A stretch of DNA of 64,000 bases from Helicobacter sp. 11S03491-1 (GTDB taxonomy: Bacteria; Campylobacterota; Campylobacteria; Campylobacterales; Helicobacteraceae), in contig NZ_MLAO01000011.1 in the NCBI RefSeq assembly GCF_002272835.1, forward strand, positions 1-64,000, written 5' to 3'. The position numbers and the translations under genes were made by a program. Positions 19,981 through 30,753 of the stretch are shown here, piece after piece. The first letter of the stretch is position 1. Every line of letters starts with the position of its first letter. Under the pieces are notes generated by a model. The model had not been told where the DNA came from, searched no databases, and saw only the letters and a program-made list of their open reading frames with translations.

Positions 19981-20399
19981 TAGTCTCTTTGTAACTCTTC
20001 TTCAAGGCTTTTAGATGTGGTATCTTGATCTTGGGGCAGATCTTGTTTTTGAATAATATTGCATTTGTCTAAGGGGACGATAATATTGTTCATAGGAGTA
20101 TTTTTTTTGCCAATAAAACTAAGTGTGCCTGTAACAAGATTGAAATTTTCTTTGTTGATGATAATACCATTGCATTCTAAAGATTCTCCTCTTTTGAATG
20201 CTGTTTGAAGCATAAAATCTTTCCTATCGGACTGGCTTTGAAAATAACTATATAAGGCAATTAAAATACCAAATACAATCAATGTGCTTAGGGAGATTAA
20301 TTTTTGTTTGGGTGTGATAACGCCAAAATCTCTAAGAATAAAATATAAAAGCGCCAGCGTAAGCAAAAGCACCAAAAAAATTGCCAATAATGCAGACAT
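19980..20399 (-). CDS. conserved two-helix membrane protein (HP0622-like)
   Basis: A 139-residue protein with helices at residues 2-24 and 36-53, then a hydrophilic domain ending in an acidic tail (LEEELQRD). No catalytic motif is visible. It is coupled by one-base overlaps to murC upstream and mutS2 downstream, the same arrangement as HP0622 between HP0623 and HP0621. A role at the envelope is inferred only from topology. Confidence 0.75.
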   Translation of the reverse strand: MSALLAIFLVLLLTLALLYFILRDFGVITPKQKLISLSTLIVFGILIALYSYFQSQSDRKDFMLQTAFKRGESLECNGIIINKENFNLVTGTLSFIGKKNTPMNNIIVPLDKCNIIQKQDLPQDQDTTSKSLEEELQRD

Positions 20400-21733
20400 T
20401 ATTTTTCCCCCCTTAATTGATAGGTAATATCTCCTGCTCCAAGTCCTACTGCAATACCCTCCTCAATAGTTTTAATGATTTTATTTTGGGATAAAAGTGC
20501 GATTTGATTGCCTTGTTTGTGAATTTTATCGACAAAAATAGGACGGTATTGATTGAAGAGTTTTTTCATGTCTATCAAGACTTCTTTTTCACCTGCTTTC
20601 CAAACCGGAAGAATAATAAGTTCATCGCAGTTTTGTTCAAAACACTTTTGAAAACCTTCTAAATTATCTAAAAGTCTTGAATATTTATGTGGCTGCCAAA
20701 TAACAATAATTTTGTTTTGTCCTTTTAGATTAGAATAAATTTTTACTGCATCAAGTGTGGCTTTGATTTCAGTGGGGTGATGGGCATAATCATCAATCAA
20801 AGTTAATCTACCTTTTTGAAGGATATCAAAACGCTTTTTAATACCCTTAAAGTTTTTTAGATTATCTCTAATAGTTTGAATAGAGAGTTCCGGGCTTGCA
20901 GCTAAAATAGCTAAAGAGGCATTTAGGGCAGTATGTTCTCCAAATCCCCAAACTTCAAATGCACCTAAATCTCTAAGTTCAAATTGTGTATAAGGCTCAT
21001 CATCTCTAAGAATATAAGAAATATTTTTAATATCTTCAGAGGGAGAAAGCTTGATAGCTTCTAAATTAAGGGTAGCCAAAAATGGATCTTCAATATTGAT
21101 GCAGCATTTACAAGCAGAGGATAAAAATTGCTTATAAGCATCATAAAAAATATCTAAATCATAGTTATAGCTTTCCATATGTTCGGGTTCGGCATTGGTT
21201 ACGATAGCGCAATAAGGATTGGAATTTAAAAAACTCTTGTCAGATTCATCTGCCTCAAAGACAATGTTTTGACTTTCTATTTCTCTGACATTAGAACCAT
21301 ATTCTTTAGTGTCTGCTCCAATAATAGCTCCAAAATGAGGGAATATAGCACTAAGCATTGCGCTTGTTGTGCTTTTGCCATGAGCTCCACAAATGCTAAA
21401 TACTCGTTTATTGCCCAAAATAAATTCTAATGCCTCTTTTCTGGATAAAACAGGGATTCCTTTTTTGGCAGCTTGAAGTATTTCAATATTATCCGGTTTA
21501 ATAATAGCAGAATGAATCACAAGGTCTTGATCTTTGAGAGCATCTTGACTGTGGGGAATTGTAATGGGAACACCCATAGATCGAAGATACTTTGTTGCAC
21601 TTCCTTCAGCTATATCAGAACCTGTAATTTCTGCTCCTTGGGCTTTAAGGTATTTGGCAAGTCCTGAAATGCCAATACCCCCAATACCGATAAAATGAAT
21701 TTTTAAATTATTAAAGTTTTTTTTAAGAGTCAT
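20399..21733 (-). CDS. murC: UDP-N-acetylmuramate-L-alanine ligase
   Basis: A 444-residue Mur ligase that adds L-Ala to UDP-MurNAc in peptidoglycan precursor synthesis. The N-terminal Rossmann motif is [14 protein letters not shown]; the ATP-binding P-loop is [13 protein letters not shown] near residue 114; later blocks include [11 protein letters not shown] and [18 protein letters not shown]. Length is normal for the family. It starts on the last base of the aminotransferase gene. Confidence 0.96.
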   Translation of the reverse strand: MTLKKNFNNLKIHFIGIGGIGISGLAKYLKAQGAEITGSDIAEGSATKYLRSMGVPITIPHSQDALKDQDLVIHSAIIKPDNIEILQAAKKGIPVLSRKEALEFILGNKRVFSICGAHGKSTTSAMLSAIFPHFGAIIGADTKEYGSNVREIESQNIVFEADESDKSFLNSNPYCAIVTNAEPEHMESYNYDLDIFYDAYKQFLSSACKCCINIEDPFLATLNLEAIKLSPSEDIKNISYILRDDEPYTQFELRDLGAFEVWGFGEHTALNASLAILAASPELSIQTIRDNLKNFKGIKKRFDILQKGRLTLIDDYAHHPTEIKATLDAVKIYSNLKGQNKIIVIWQPHKYSRLLDNLEGFQKCFEQNCDELIILPVWKAGEKEVLIDMKKLFNQYRPIFVDKIHKQGNQIALLSQNKIIKTIEEGIAVGLGAGDITYQLRGEK

Positions 21734-22872
21734 TAAATACCTTTTTTGAGATAAGAATACAAAAATTTACAAAGGATTTCTAAGGTTTGTCTAAGAATAT
21801 CTTCTTCATAAACAAGGGCAATACGCACATAATTTTTACCTATATGATTTCTACCCAGAAACGATCCCGGAAGCACCAAAATCCCTTCTTCTTCATAAAG
21901 TTTTTGTGTAAAATCAATATCATCCCCAACTTCAAGCCATAAATAAAAGCTATAGGGATAGATGGTTGCATTTGGAAATATTGTTTGGGCAATTTGAAGA
22001 TTTTTGGCATATTTTTGGCGAATTTTTTCACTCTCTTGTGTGTCTTGCCAAGCCTTTGCTCCAGCTCTTTGAAGAGGATTTGGGATTGCGCAGCCTGTAT
22101 AGGTACGATATTTTTGATAATCTTTCAAAATCACTTCATCTCCACTTACAAAACCACTTCGCAACCCGGGAGCGCAAGAGCGTTTTGAAATAGAATTAAT
22201 AGAGAGGATGTTTTTGAAACTTGTATTCCCGATAGCATAAGAAGCCTCTAGAATCCCTGCAGGGGGTGAAGATTGGTAAATTTCGCTATAACATTCATCG
22301 TTAATCAAAATAAAATCATATTCTAAAGCCCATTGTACCCACATCTTAAGCTCATCTAAAGTGAGTGTAGAGCCTGTAGGGTTGTTGGGTGAGTTGAGGA
22401 TCACCAGATTGACTTGTTTTTTTTGTTCTTGTGTGAGGATTGGTTTGAAAGCGTTGTGTTTTTCCAGATTCATATAAATTGTTTTGGCTCTTGAACAAAT
22501 AGCCGCCCCTTCATAAATTTGGTAAAAGGGGTTGGGGTAAGCCATGATGGGATGAGGTAAATCAAAAAGTAAAAATTGGGGCAAATTAAAAAGCACCTCT
22601 CTTGTTCCAAAAGTTGGGATAAGCTCAGAAGGTTTGAGAGTAATTTTAAATCTTTTTTTTACAAAATCTAATTGGGCTTTTTTGAGATAATCTTCCCCTG
22701 AGGTTTTGGGATAAAAACGCAACTCACCGGCAGAATCTTTAAGTTGTTTTTGAATAAAATCAGGAGTTTGAAATTGAGGTTCTCCAATGGTGAGGGAGAC
22801 TCCTTTTTTTTTGGGCGCGATAGAATGGAGTAAATCTTTTAGTCTTTCAAATGGGTAGGGTTGGAAATTCAC
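21733..22872 (-). CDS. class I/II aminotransferase, probable DapC-type
   Basis: A 379-residue PLP enzyme of aspartate-aminotransferase fold (HP0624-like). [23 protein letters not shown] and [18 protein letters not shown] (containing the PLP Lys) are seen in the proper order. Its place directly before murC suggests N-succinyl-diaminopimelate aminotransferase, which would feed diaminopimelate into peptidoglycan and lysine. That assignment is inferred from context; the substrate cannot be read from motifs alone. The start is GTG at 22872, with GGAG 9 nt upstream. Confidence 0.8.
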   Translation of the reverse strand: MNFQPYPFERLKDLLHSIAPKKKGVSLTIGEPQFQTPDFIQKQLKDSAGELRFYPKTSGEDYLKKAQLDFVKKRFKITLKPSELIPTFGTREVLFNLPQFLLFDLPHPIMAYPNPFYQIYEGAAICSRAKTIYMNLEKHNAFKPILTQEQKKQVNLVILNSPNNPTGSTLTLDELKMWVQWALEYDFILINDECYSEIYQSSPPAGILEASYAIGNTSFKNILSINSISKRSCAPGLRSGFVSGDEVILKDYQKYRTYTGCAIPNPLQRAGAKAWQDTQESEKIRQKYAKNLQIAQTIFPNATIYPYSFYLWLEVGDDIDFTQKLYEEEGILVLPGSFLGRNHIGKNYVRIALVYEEDILRQTLEILCKFLYSYLKKGI

Positions 22873-22944
22873 GTTGATTTTCTCCGGTCTTGGTATTCTA
22901 AAAGGTTATTGTATATAAAATTTTGTAATTTTTTGCTTTTAGCC

Positions 22945-22973
22945 TTGATTTTTTATAAAAGGGTTGCTAGAAT
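22945..22973 (+). promoter_or_regulatory. promoter of the tRNA operon
   Basis: TTGATT at 22945-22950 and TAGAAT at 22968-22973 are separated by exactly 17 bases, with TGC directly before the -10 (an extended -10). Transcription would start about 16 nt before tRNA-Gly. Confidence 0.65.
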
Positions 22974-22995
22974 TATGCCCTTGATATTATGATTT

Positions 22996-23070
22996 GCGGG
23001 AATAGCTCAGTGGTAGAGCACAACCTTGCCAAGGTTGGGGCCGCGGGTTCGATCCCCGTTTCCCGCTCCA
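22996..23070 (+). tRNA. tRNA-Gly (GCC)
   Basis: A complete 75-nt cloverleaf with encoded CCA. The acceptor GCGGGAA pairs with TTCCCGC, anticodon loop CTTGCCAAG gives anticodon GCC, and the T arm is GGGTTCGATCCC. First gene of a four-tRNA operon. Confidence 0.97.
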
Positions 23071-23161
23071 TAACTTCAATAGCTTCTTGTATTATCATAG
23101 AATCTTGATTTGCTTTATCGTAAGTTTGGGTTAATCTTGAAGTTAGGTTAATTTAAATAAT

Positions 23162-23248
23162 GCCCGGGTGGTGGAATGGTAGACACAAGGGACTTAAAAT
23201 CCCTCGGATATTGCTTCCGTGCCGGTTCAAGTCCGGCTCCGGGCACCA
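23162..23248 (+). tRNA. tRNA-Leu (TAA)
   Basis: An 87-nt class II tRNA with a long variable arm (TCGGATATTGCTTCCGT region). GCCCGGG pairs with CCGGGC plus discriminator A and an encoded CCA. The anticodon loop ACTTAAAAT gives TAA. Confidence 0.96.
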
Positions 23249-23256
23249 CCTAATGG

Positions 23257-23331
23257 GGCGACATAGCCAAGTGGTAAGGCATGGGCCTGCAAAGCCTTGA
23301 TTCCTCGGTTCGAATCCGAGTGTCGCCTCCA
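23257..23331 (+). tRNA. tRNA-Cys (GCA)
   Basis: A 75-nt cloverleaf: acceptor GGCGACA with TGTCGCC, discriminator T and encoded CCA; anticodon loop CCTGCAAAG gives GCA. It lies 8 bp after tRNA-Leu. Confidence 0.97.
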
Positions 23332-23368
23332 AAATTTTTTTGAATCCTTGATTTAATTGTTTGAAATA

Positions 23369-23456
23369 CGGGAGATGGCTGAGTGGTTGAAAGCGGCGGT
23401 CTTGAAAACCGTTGAGGGTAACACCTCCGGGGGTTCGAATCCCTCTCTCCCGGCCA
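23369..23456 (+). tRNA. tRNA-Ser (TGA)
   Basis: An 88-nt class II tRNA: acceptor CGGGAGA with TCTCCCG, discriminator G, encoded CCA; anticodon loop TCTTGAAAA gives TGA; a long variable arm is present. Its last 19 nt (23438-23456) recur at 39190-39208, so this gene or a relative has probably served as an integration site. Confidence 0.97.
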
Positions 23457-23869
23457 CCGCTTTTACGCATAGTTTCATGCTTTTTCTACGCTTTTTTAAA
23501 CTTCATTTTTAATCATTTTGATTCATTGAATTCCTTCATACGAACTTTCTTGAAGTTAGATTTTTTGAATGCCACAAGTGATTTGGTGGATCTATCACAT
23601 CCTTTTAATCATTTTAAGCTTTTAAGAAATGATTTTATCTAATATATCAAAAAGCGATCATTAATAAGAATATTTTAAATCATATTACTATTAGATAATA
23701 AACTTCATTTTTATATATTTTGCTAAAAATAGATATAAAACTTCTTTTATGGTACTTTTTTACTCATCAATACTATATTTATTCTTTAATTTATAAATAT
23801 TACTCTATTTATAAAGTATAAAATTAATTTTTTTTGATAAAATTAATAAAATATATTAAGGATAATTAA
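23457..23869. other. 413-bp AT-rich gap without a clear gene
   Basis: After the tRNA operon the sequence is AT-rich with short open frames only, the first of them a read-through of tRNA-Ser. I see no stem-loop with a T run that would make a convincing terminator. Its 3' end provides the upstream region of the small membrane gene at 23870. Confidence 0.6.
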
Positions 23870-24106
23870 ATGCTTAAAACTATTTTAATTAGTGGTGTTT
23901 TTTTAATCGTAATTTTTTTATTAATGCCCGACAATAGGACACTCAATGATTTGGGTATTAAAATGATTGGTCTATATTTTTTTGCAGGGATTGTTTATTT
24001 TCCCATAGTGATTATTTTATGGTTATTTTTCAATATAAGATCGCCTATCGGAATTATTGATGATTTTATTTACGAAAAATTTCTAAAAAAATGGTTTTTG
24101 TCATAA
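23870..24106 (+). CDS. small two-helix membrane protein, hypothetical
   Basis: A 78-residue protein with helices at residues 3-19 and 33-53, and a basic C-terminus (FLKKWFLS). TAAGGA lies 8 nt before the ATG, a good ribosome-binding site, which supports a real gene. I do not recognise the family. It stands alone between the tRNA operon and the convergent prmC gene. Confidence 0.6.
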   Translation: MLKTILISGVFLIVIFLLMPDNRTLNDLGIKMIGLYFFAGIVYFPIVIILWLFFNIRSPIGIIDDFIYEKFLKKWFLS

Positions 24107-24163
24107 GTCTCCAATAGAAATATTCTTATAATCTTTGTAATTTCTGAGTCGTAATTGTAAAAA

Positions 24164-25015
24164 CTAGTCCCTCAAAATAGCAACAAATCCTCTATCTAAA
24201 CCACTCAAATCTTTATAAAATTCCCCATCATAACCATGATCTTGCAGATAATGATCAAAAGTTTCTTTTTGATCATATCCCATTTCACAAGCTAAAAATT
24301 TGATTCTTTTTTTGGCTCCAAGTTTGATGATATTCTTTAGAATTTCATCACCGCAAATACCCCCAAATAAAGCTATTTTAGGTTCATAAAGCACATTTTT
24401 TTCTAAAGGATAATCTTGGGCGATATAAGGGGGATTAGATACCAAGAGATCAAAATCTCCTTCTATACCATCAAGCAAGTTTGTACACACAAGATTTATG
24501 CGTTCTTCAAGGGTATTTTTACGGGTACTGAATTGTTCAATATTAGTCTGAGCAACTTCAATAGCCAGATTAGAAATATCTGTTGCTGTGATTAAAATAT
24601 CTAAATTTTTTAATGCCAATGTAATAGAAATAATACCGCTCCCCACGCCAATTTCAGCAAGAGTTCTAATGGAATAATTTGCCATTAAATTTTGGACCTT
24701 TTGCACTAATATTTCAGTTTCAGGTCTGGGGATCAAAACTCTTTGATCTACATAAAATTTTTCACCATAAAAACTTGCGCTTTGAATAATATATTCAATA
24801 GGCTCTCCTCTGATTCTGCGACATACGCAACCCATAAATTCTCTTAATTCACACTCATCAACTTCACGTTCTCCCCAAGTGTGCAACCACTCCCTTGTGC
24901 AATCCATCACAAACCCCAAAAGCAATTCTGCTTCAAGTCCTATGCGAACATTTTCGTTATAACTACAATTTAAAAATTCTCTTTTGGCATAACCAAGGGC
25001 TTGAAAAATATTCAA
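24164..25015 (-). CDS. prmC: release factor glutamine methyltransferase
   Basis: A 283-residue SAM-dependent enzyme that methylates the Gln of the GGQ loop in release factors RF1 and RF2. The SAM-binding region is LAEIGVGSGIISITLAL and the catalytic motif LVSNPPYIAQD is the N-P-P-Y signature. RVLIPRPETEILV is another family block. It starts at TTG 25015 with a strong GGAGG site, overlapping the end of the M48 protease gene by 4 nt. Confidence 0.94.
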   Translation of the reverse strand: MNIFQALGYAKREFLNCSYNENVRIGLEAELLLGFVMDCTREWLHTWGEREVDECELREFMGCVCRRIRGEPIEYIIQSASFYGEKFYVDQRVLIPRPETEILVQKVQNLMANYSIRTLAEIGVGSGIISITLALKNLDILITATDISNLAIEVAQTNIEQFSTRKNTLEERINLVCTNLLDGIEGDFDLLVSNPPYIAQDYPLEKNVLYEPKIALFGGICGDEILKNIIKLGAKKRIKFLACEMGYDQKETFDHYLQDHGYDGEFYKDLSGLDRGFVAILRD

Positions 25016-26241
25016 TCTACCCCTCCTCCCTGATAATCTAGCGCCCTCAGTCTCTCAAGTAAAGGCGGATGAGTATAATAAAAAAATATATAAAGCGGGT
25101 GTGAGCAGGGAAAAGCTTTGTTTTCATTAACAAGTCGTATTAGCGCCTCTGCCAAAGCACGTTTATTTGTAAGCTCAGCGCCATATTCATCAGCGCCATA
25201 TTCTGCTTTTCTGCTAAAATACCCAATAATAGGCATTGCCCAAAAAGATACTACAGGAGAGATTAAAAGTAAAAAAACAATCATTGTCGCGGGGTTATAT
25301 TCTATGCCTATTGAATTAAATAATTCTTGAGGTAAATTCCCTGCAATAAAAAATAAAATAAATAAAACAATCCCCATAATAACAATATTTTTCAAAATAT
25401 CTTTATGCTTAAAATGCCCCAGTTCATGTCCTAAAATTGCCAATAACCCTTCTTGGCTGACTTTTTGCAAAAGAGTATCAAATAAAACTACCCGCTTAGA
25501 TTTTCCCAAACCTCCAAAATAAGCATTTAGCCTACCATCACGCCTACTGGCATCCATTACAAAAATTCCACTTGCCCTAAACCCCACCTTTTTCATCATA
25601 TATTCTATTTGTTCGCGTAAATTATCATCATTTAAGGATGTGAATTTATTAAAAATAGGGGCAATCAAAATAGGATAAAGCACATTTGCTAAAATGGCCA
25701 GCATGAAAACCAATAAAAAACTATACACCCACCAATAATAAAAATTTTCTATAATTTCAATCAATAAAAATACCACAATACCGGCTATGATTATAAGCAT
25801 TGCAAATTCTTTTAATGTATCTTTTATAAACAAACTCAAAGTGCCTTTAGCAAAACCATATTTTTTATCTAATTTCATAGTTACATAAAAACTCATTGGA
25901 ATAGAAATAATTGCCCCAATAATTAGGAAAATCAAAACATATGTTAAAAAATATACATTTTCAAAAATATCCCACTCTTTAAGAAAATTCTCAAGCCCAA
26001 AAAGTCCAATTCCAATCCACAAAACAAAAACAACTGCTTCAATAATGTTTTGAATAATAGAAACTCTAAGCTTCGCCAAAGAATACTCTCCTGCCTCCTG
26101 CCAGTCCTTTGGAGATAAGATAATGGGATTTTTATTGATATGAGAATTGATATGCTTGAATTGAAGGCAAGACAAAACAATGCTAGGGAATGTATAAAAA
26201 ACAATAAAGATAAATCCTAACAAATAGAGCATATACACCAT
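25012..26241 (-). CDS. M48 family (Ste24-type) membrane metalloprotease
   Basis: A 409-residue polytopic protein. ILGHELGHFKHKD carries the HEXXH zinc motif near residue 272, and SRKAEYGADEYGAEL supplies the third ligand Glu. The N-terminal half has several helices and matches the CAAX-protease/Ste24 group (HP0382-like) rather than short HtpX. Bacteria lack farnesylated CAAX proteins, so a role in membrane-protein quality control is more likely (inference). The start is ATG 26241 or the in-frame ATG at 26232; neither has a strong ribosome-binding site. It is divergent from pyrG. Confidence 0.87.
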   Translation of the reverse strand: MVYMLYLLGFIFIVFYTFPSIVLSCLQFKHINSHINKNPIILSPKDWQEAGEYSLAKLRVSIIQNIIEAVVFVLWIGIGLFGLENFLKEWDIFENVYFLTYVLIFLIIGAIISIPMSFYVTMKLDKKYGFAKGTLSLFIKDTLKEFAMLIIIAGIVVFLLIEIIENFYYWWVYSFLLVFMLAILANVLYPILIAPIFNKFTSLNDDNLREQIEYMMKKVGFRASGIFVMDASRRDGRLNAYFGGLGKSKRVVLFDTLLQKVSQEGLLAILGHELGHFKHKDILKNIVIMGIVLFILFFIAGNLPQELFNSIGIEYNPATMIVFLLLISPVVSFWAMPIIGYFSRKAEYGADEYGAELTNKRALAEALIRLVNENKAFPCSHPLYIFFYYTHPPLLERLRALDYQGGGVD

Positions 26242-26350
26242 CCACTTTTAATTTTAAAAAATTCTACACTAAAAGCATAAATCCTTTTGAAATTAAATCA
26301 CTTTTAACCACGATTTTACTAAGATAATAAAAAAATTTAAGAGAGCAAAC

Positions 26351-27982
26351 ATGAAATACACTAAATATATTTTTGTTACCGGTGGGGTGTTAAGTTCGCT
26401 TGGAAAGGGGATTTCATCTTCTTCTATTGCTACATTACTTAAACATTCCGGTTATCAAGTTTCTATCCTTAAAATCGATCCTTATATTAATGTTGATCCG
26501 GGCACAATGAGTCCATTGGAGCATGGAGAAGTCTTTGTAACTTTTGATGGAGCAGAAACCGATCTCGATATTGGTCATTACGAAAGGTTTTTGAATACGA
26601 ATTTCTCCAAACAAAATAATTTTACAACAGGACAAGTTTATCTCTCTGTTATCGAAAACGAAAGGCATGGAAAATATTTGGGCAAAACCATTCAAATTGT
26701 CCCACATATTGTAGATGAAATTAAAAATCGTATTAAAAATGCCAGCTTAAATAGTGATTTTTTAGTTGTTGAATTAGGAGGGACTGTAGGAGATATGGAA
26801 GGTATGCCTTATTTAGAAGCAATGAGACAAATGAAACACGAACTTGGCAATGATTTGGTCATCAGTATCCATGTAACACTTATTCCTCTTATCAAGGCTG
26901 CCGGAGAACTCAAAACAAAACCCACACAACATTCTGTCCAAGAACTCCGTCGCATAGGTATCTCACCTCAAATTATTTTAGCACGGTGCGAAAAACCCTT
27001 AAGCAAAGAATTGAAGAAAAAACTAGCCCTTAGCTGTGATGTAGATGATGATAGCGTGATTGTTGCCGAAGATGCAGAAAGTATTTATAAATGCCCTATT
27101 AATTTCTTAAAGGAAGATATACTTACCCCTATTGCCAGGCGATTCAGACTTGGAAATCTTAAACCCAAAATGGATGAATGGGACATGCTTGTTAAAAAAA
27201 TTATTTCTCCAAAAGATTCAATTACAATTGGTTTTGTGGGGAAATATTTAAGCCTCAAAGAATCTTATAAATCCCTTACAGAAGCCCTTGTTCATGCCGG
27301 AGCAAATATGGATACTCGCGTCAATATCAAGTGGATTGATAGTGAAAATCTTTATGATAGCGATCTTTCTGTGCTTGAAGATGCAGATGGCATCTTGATA
27401 CCGGGTGGTTTTGGAGAAAGGGGGGTAAATGGAAAAATTGAAGCCATTAAATATGCTAGAGAAAATAAAATACCTTTTTTAGGAATTTGTTTAGGGATGC
27501 AACTTTCAATCATAGAATTTGCACGTAATGTTTTGGGTATCCATGATGCAAATTCAACAGAATTTGATACCCGCACAAAGAATCCATTTATTTATTTAAT
27601 TGAAGATTTTATTGATCAGCAAGGCAATGAACAAATTCGCACACATCAATCCCCTATGGGTGGCACAATGCGACTGGGAGAATATCCTTGCAAGATCAAA
27701 AAAGATTCTAAACTTGCTAAAGCTTACAATAATCATCTTGATATCAAAGAAAGGCATCGCCATCGCTATGAAGCCAATCCAAAATATAAATCCAATTTGG
27801 AGTCTCAAGGGATGCTCATTAGTGGAGAATCTGCCAATGGGCTTATTGAAGCCATAGAGCTCAAAGACCATCCCTTTTTTGTAGGCGTGCAATTCCATCC
27901 GGAATTCACTTCAAGACTCCAAAGTCCCAATCCTATTATCTTAGAGTTTGTTAAAAAAACTTTAGAATTTCAAAATAAATGA
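26351..27982 (+). CDS. pyrG: CTP synthase
   Basis: A 543-residue enzyme making CTP from UTP with glutamine. The N-terminal synthetase domain starts [20 protein letters not shown]; the C-terminal glutamine amidotransferase domain contains [10 protein letters not shown] with the nucleophilic Cys near 378 and GVQFHPEF with the catalytic His. [11 protein letters not shown] is also present. Length is normal. Its TGA overlaps the recJ ATG. Confidence 0.97.
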   Translation: MKYTKYIFVTGGVLSSLGKGISSSSIATLLKHSGYQVSILKIDPYINVDPGTMSPLEHGEVFVTFDGAETDLDIGHYERFLNTNFSKQNNFTTGQVYLSVIENERHGKYLGKTIQIVPHIVDEIKNRIKNASLNSDFLVVELGGTVGDMEGMPYLEAMRQMKHELGNDLVISIHVTLIPLIKAAGELKTKPTQHSVQELRRIGISPQIILARCEKPLSKELKKKLALSCDVDDDSVIVAEDAESIYKCPINFLKEDILTPIARRFRLGNLKPKMDEWDMLVKKIISPKDSITIGFVGKYLSLKESYKSLTEALVHAGANMDTRVNIKWIDSENLYDSDLSVLEDADGILIPGGFGERGVNGKIEAIKYARENKIPFLGICLGMQLSIIEFARNVLGIHDANSTEFDTRTKNPFIYLIEDFIDQQGNEQIRTHQSPMGGTMRLGEYPCKIKKDSKLAKAYNNHLDIKERHRHRYEANPKYKSNLESQGMLISGESANGLIEAIELKDHPFFVGVQFHPEFTSRLQSPNPIILEFVKKTLEFQNK

Positions 27983-29550
27983 ATCCTTCTTTAAATAAGC
28001 AAACTATCCAACAACTTTTGGCGCAGAGATTTAAAGATGACATATTTGTATCTCCCAGCCAATTGCCCCATCCTCACAAACTCAAAGATGCACAAAATGC
28101 TGCTATCATCATTACACAAGCTATTAAAGAAGACAAAAAGATTCTTATTGTAGGTGATTATGATGTTGATGGGATCACATCAACTGCATTGATGATGCGA
28201 TTTTTTTCTTTGATTGATTACCCAAATATTAGTTATGTTATTCCCAATCGTTTTAGCGATGGATATGGCGTTAGCCAATCAATATTAGAAAAAAATCCTG
28301 CTGATATAGTCATTACCGTAGATAATGGTATCAGCGCTTTTGAATGTGGGGAATATTGCTTGCAAAAAGGGATTATTTTTATCATTACCGATCACCATAG
28401 TATCAAAGACAAACTACCCCAAGCAAACGCAATTATCAATCCTCAACAAACACAATGTCTCTTTCCTCAAAAAGAAATTTGTGGCGCTGCTGTAGCATGG
28501 TATTTGTGTAATGCTATTAAAATAGAGCTGGGTTTAAAAATTTCTTTGATTGATTTGCTTGATTTTGTTTGTATTGCAACCATCGCAGATATGATGCCCT
28601 TAACCAAAGTCAATAAACTTCTTGTTAAAATTGGGTTAAAAAAATTTCAAGATTCTAATTCCCCTGCCAACAAAGCATTAAAAAGACATCTTAAGACTAA
28701 AAATATCATAGCCGCAGACATTGCCCACTATATTGCTCCGCTGATTAATAGTGCCGGGAGAATGGGGGATGCAAATATAGCGTTGCAACTTTTACTCTCT
28801 AATAACGAACAAGAAGCTGCAAAATTCTACAAAGAACTCTATCTTTGCAACAATGAGAGAAAAACTATTGCCAAAGATACTCTTCTTCTCGCTCAAGAAA
28901 CTTCTTTAATAAGCAAAAATTGCATATTAGCTTATGGAGAGAATTGGCATGAAGGAGTCTTGGGAATTGTAGCTGCCACCCTCGCGCAATCCTATCAAAG
29001 ACCTGCAATTGTTTTGAGTAAAAAAGAGGATATTCTCAAAGGCAGCGCTAGAAGTTATGACAATATTGACTTAATAGAAACATTCAATGCTCATTCAGAG
29101 TTTTTTATTCAATTTGGAGGGCACACAAAAGCTGTAGGACTCCAAATAAATCAACGAAATTTAGAGCCTTTTTTTGAATCTCTCAAAAACTTCCAAATGC
29201 CTCAAGTAAAACAAGCAGAGATATCAGAAACATTGGGTGTTTTAAATCTTGAAGAAATTGATGGAGAACTTCTAAGAATATTAGATCAATTTGAACCCTA
29301 TGGGCAAGGAAATCCTCAGCCTCATTTTACTTGCAATAATCTCACAATCGCCTCTGCCCAAACTCTCAAAGCCCTTCATCAAAAACTCGAATTTGATGTC
29401 TATAATCGCAAACAAAAAGCAATGGTGTTTTTTTGTGAAAAATTTTATGAAAAGAATGATCAAGTCAATATTAACTTTAGTGTGCAAAAAGACAGCTTTA
29501 GTAATTGTGCTTTGATGATTGTCAAAACAATTCAAAAATGCCCTTTGTAA
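27979..29550 (+). CDS. recJ: single-stranded-DNA exonuclease RecJ
   Basis: A 523-residue DHH-family 5'-3' exonuclease for recombination and mismatch repair. Motifs: [13 protein letters not shown] (motif I), ITDHHSI (the DHH triad), [10 protein letters not shown], and the DHHA1 block [15 protein letters not shown]. The start overlaps pyrG by 4 nt, and its end overlaps the pseudouridine synthase gene by 13 nt, suggesting coupled translation. Confidence 0.95.
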   Translation: MNPSLNKQTIQQLLAQRFKDDIFVSPSQLPHPHKLKDAQNAAIIITQAIKEDKKILIVGDYDVDGITSTALMMRFFSLIDYPNISYVIPNRFSDGYGVSQSILEKNPADIVITVDNGISAFECGEYCLQKGIIFIITDHHSIKDKLPQANAIINPQQTQCLFPQKEICGAAVAWYLCNAIKIELGLKISLIDLLDFVCIATIADMMPLTKVNKLLVKIGLKKFQDSNSPANKALKRHLKTKNIIAADIAHYIAPLINSAGRMGDANIALQLLLSNNEQEAAKFYKELYLCNNERKTIAKDTLLLAQETSLISKNCILAYGENWHEGVLGIVAATLAQSYQRPAIVLSKKEDILKGSARSYDNIDLIETFNAHSEFFIQFGGHTKAVGLQINQRNLEPFFESLKNFQMPQVKQAEISETLGVLNLEEIDGELLRILDQFEPYGQGNPQPHFTCNNLTIASAQTLKALHQKLEFDVYNRKQKAMVFFCEKFYEKNDQVNINFSVQKDSFSNCALMIVKTIQKCPL

Positions 29551-30440
29551 CGAAAGCTTTCACGCTTAATAGTCCCAAAAAGGCTTTTTTATTTGTAATG
29601 CAAACTCTCCAATGCTCTCAAAAAGAAGCACAAAAGCATCTGGACAAACAAAGACTCAAACAAAATGATTTGCCTGTTCATAAATCTCAAATTATAGAAG
29701 GAAAAGTTCATTTAACCTACTTTGAACCTCATAACTTCAATCTTGCACCTATTTTTATTGCTCCTGATTTCGTTATCTATGAAAAACCATCAAAATTATT
29801 AATCCACCCAAAGGGCTATTTTAAACACCCTAGTTTGTGTGATGTTATCAAATCACAATTCGGGAAACAAGCCAATCCTGTCCATAGACTTGATTATGAA
29901 ACAAGTGGTTTAATCATGGCTTCAAGAAAAAAACAACATGAAGCAGAACTTAAAAATCTTTTTGAAACCAAGCATATCTGCAAACAATATATCGCTCTTG
30001 TCCAAGGGCATATACAAACACCTCAGACAATAGACCTTCCCATCAAAGTTCCCCGCAAAACAGATAAATATGAAGACTTGAAGATTCAATGTGTTATTTC
30101 TCCTGAAGGCAAACCTTCTGTAACAAAAATTTTTCCTATTTTTTATGACAAGATAAAAGATACTACCCTTCTAAAGGTTATCCCCATTACAGGCAGAACC
30201 CATCAAATCAGAATTCATCTTGCTCAAATTGGTCATAAAATCATTGGTGAATCTCTTTATGGAGTCAGCAAACAAAGCGCTAGAGATTATCTCAATCAAA
30301 AATTTCTAGATTCTCAAACGCCTACTTTAATGCTTCATGCTCAAGTTCTTAGCTTTGATTACAAAAATACTTTCTACTATATCAAAAGCCACAAAAATTT
30401 TGGAGGAAATAAAATATTGCAAAAATATAATAACCCATAA
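29538..30440 (+). CDS. RluA-family RNA pseudouridine synthase
   Basis: A 300-residue enzyme of the RluA/RluD group (HP0347-like). PVHRLDYETSGLIMASRK contains the catalytic Asp; GRTHQIRIHLAQIGHKIIGE is the second family block. An N-terminal S4-like region (ECSQKEAQKHLDKQRLKQND-type pattern) would bind RNA. The start at 29538 is preferred to an upstream in-frame codon because the latter lies deep in recJ. The modified RNA position cannot be read from sequence. Confidence 0.88.
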   Translation: MPFVTKAFTLNSPKKAFLFVMQTLQCSQKEAQKHLDKQRLKQNDLPVHKSQIIEGKVHLTYFEPHNFNLAPIFIAPDFVIYEKPSKLLIHPKGYFKHPSLCDVIKSQFGKQANPVHRLDYETSGLIMASRKKQHEAELKNLFETKHICKQYIALVQGHIQTPQTIDLPIKVPRKTDKYEDLKIQCVISPEGKPSVTKIFPIFYDKIKDTTLLKVIPITGRTHQIRIHLAQIGHKIIGESLYGVSKQSARDYLNQKFLDSQTPTLMLHAQVLSFDYKNTFYYIKSHKNFGGNKILQKYNNP

Positions 30441-30753
30441 AGTCGGCATTGATTTCTTAATTTTTTTTGGTAAAGCCCTATTATCAAATCTTATCTTATT
30501 TACCATACCATCAAAACTATAAACTATTTAATATTTAGAATTATAAAATACTCAACTTATTCAAAAACTTCAAAAAACAAGGTACTAAAATACTTATTCC
30601 ATCAAAGCCCAAAAATTACCGCCAATTTATTAAAAAACTAAATTTATCTTCTTCTAACTGATTTTTGAATAATTTTTATAATCAAATTCCCTTCTATCTA
30701 GACTCTCAGTTTCTTTCCAACCTTCAAATTTTTCGAAATAAAGGATAATCGAA
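30441..30753. other. 313-bp AT-rich convergent gap
   Basis: Lies between the convergent pseudouridine-synthase and thioredoxin genes. I see only short shadow frames, no RNA gene and no strong hairpin terminator. Confidence 0.6.

Noticed and set aside
23153-23470. A 105-codon minus-strand frame over the tRNA-Leu, -Cys and -Ser genes
   Set aside because: It is the antisense of three tRNAs; its phrases such as [10 protein letters not shown] and LGFEPR are the well-known artefact proteins produced by translating tRNA genes backwards.
30441-30753. Possible small RNA gene in the convergent gap
   Set aside because: No SRP, tmRNA, 6S or RNase P signature sequences and no strong hairpin were found.
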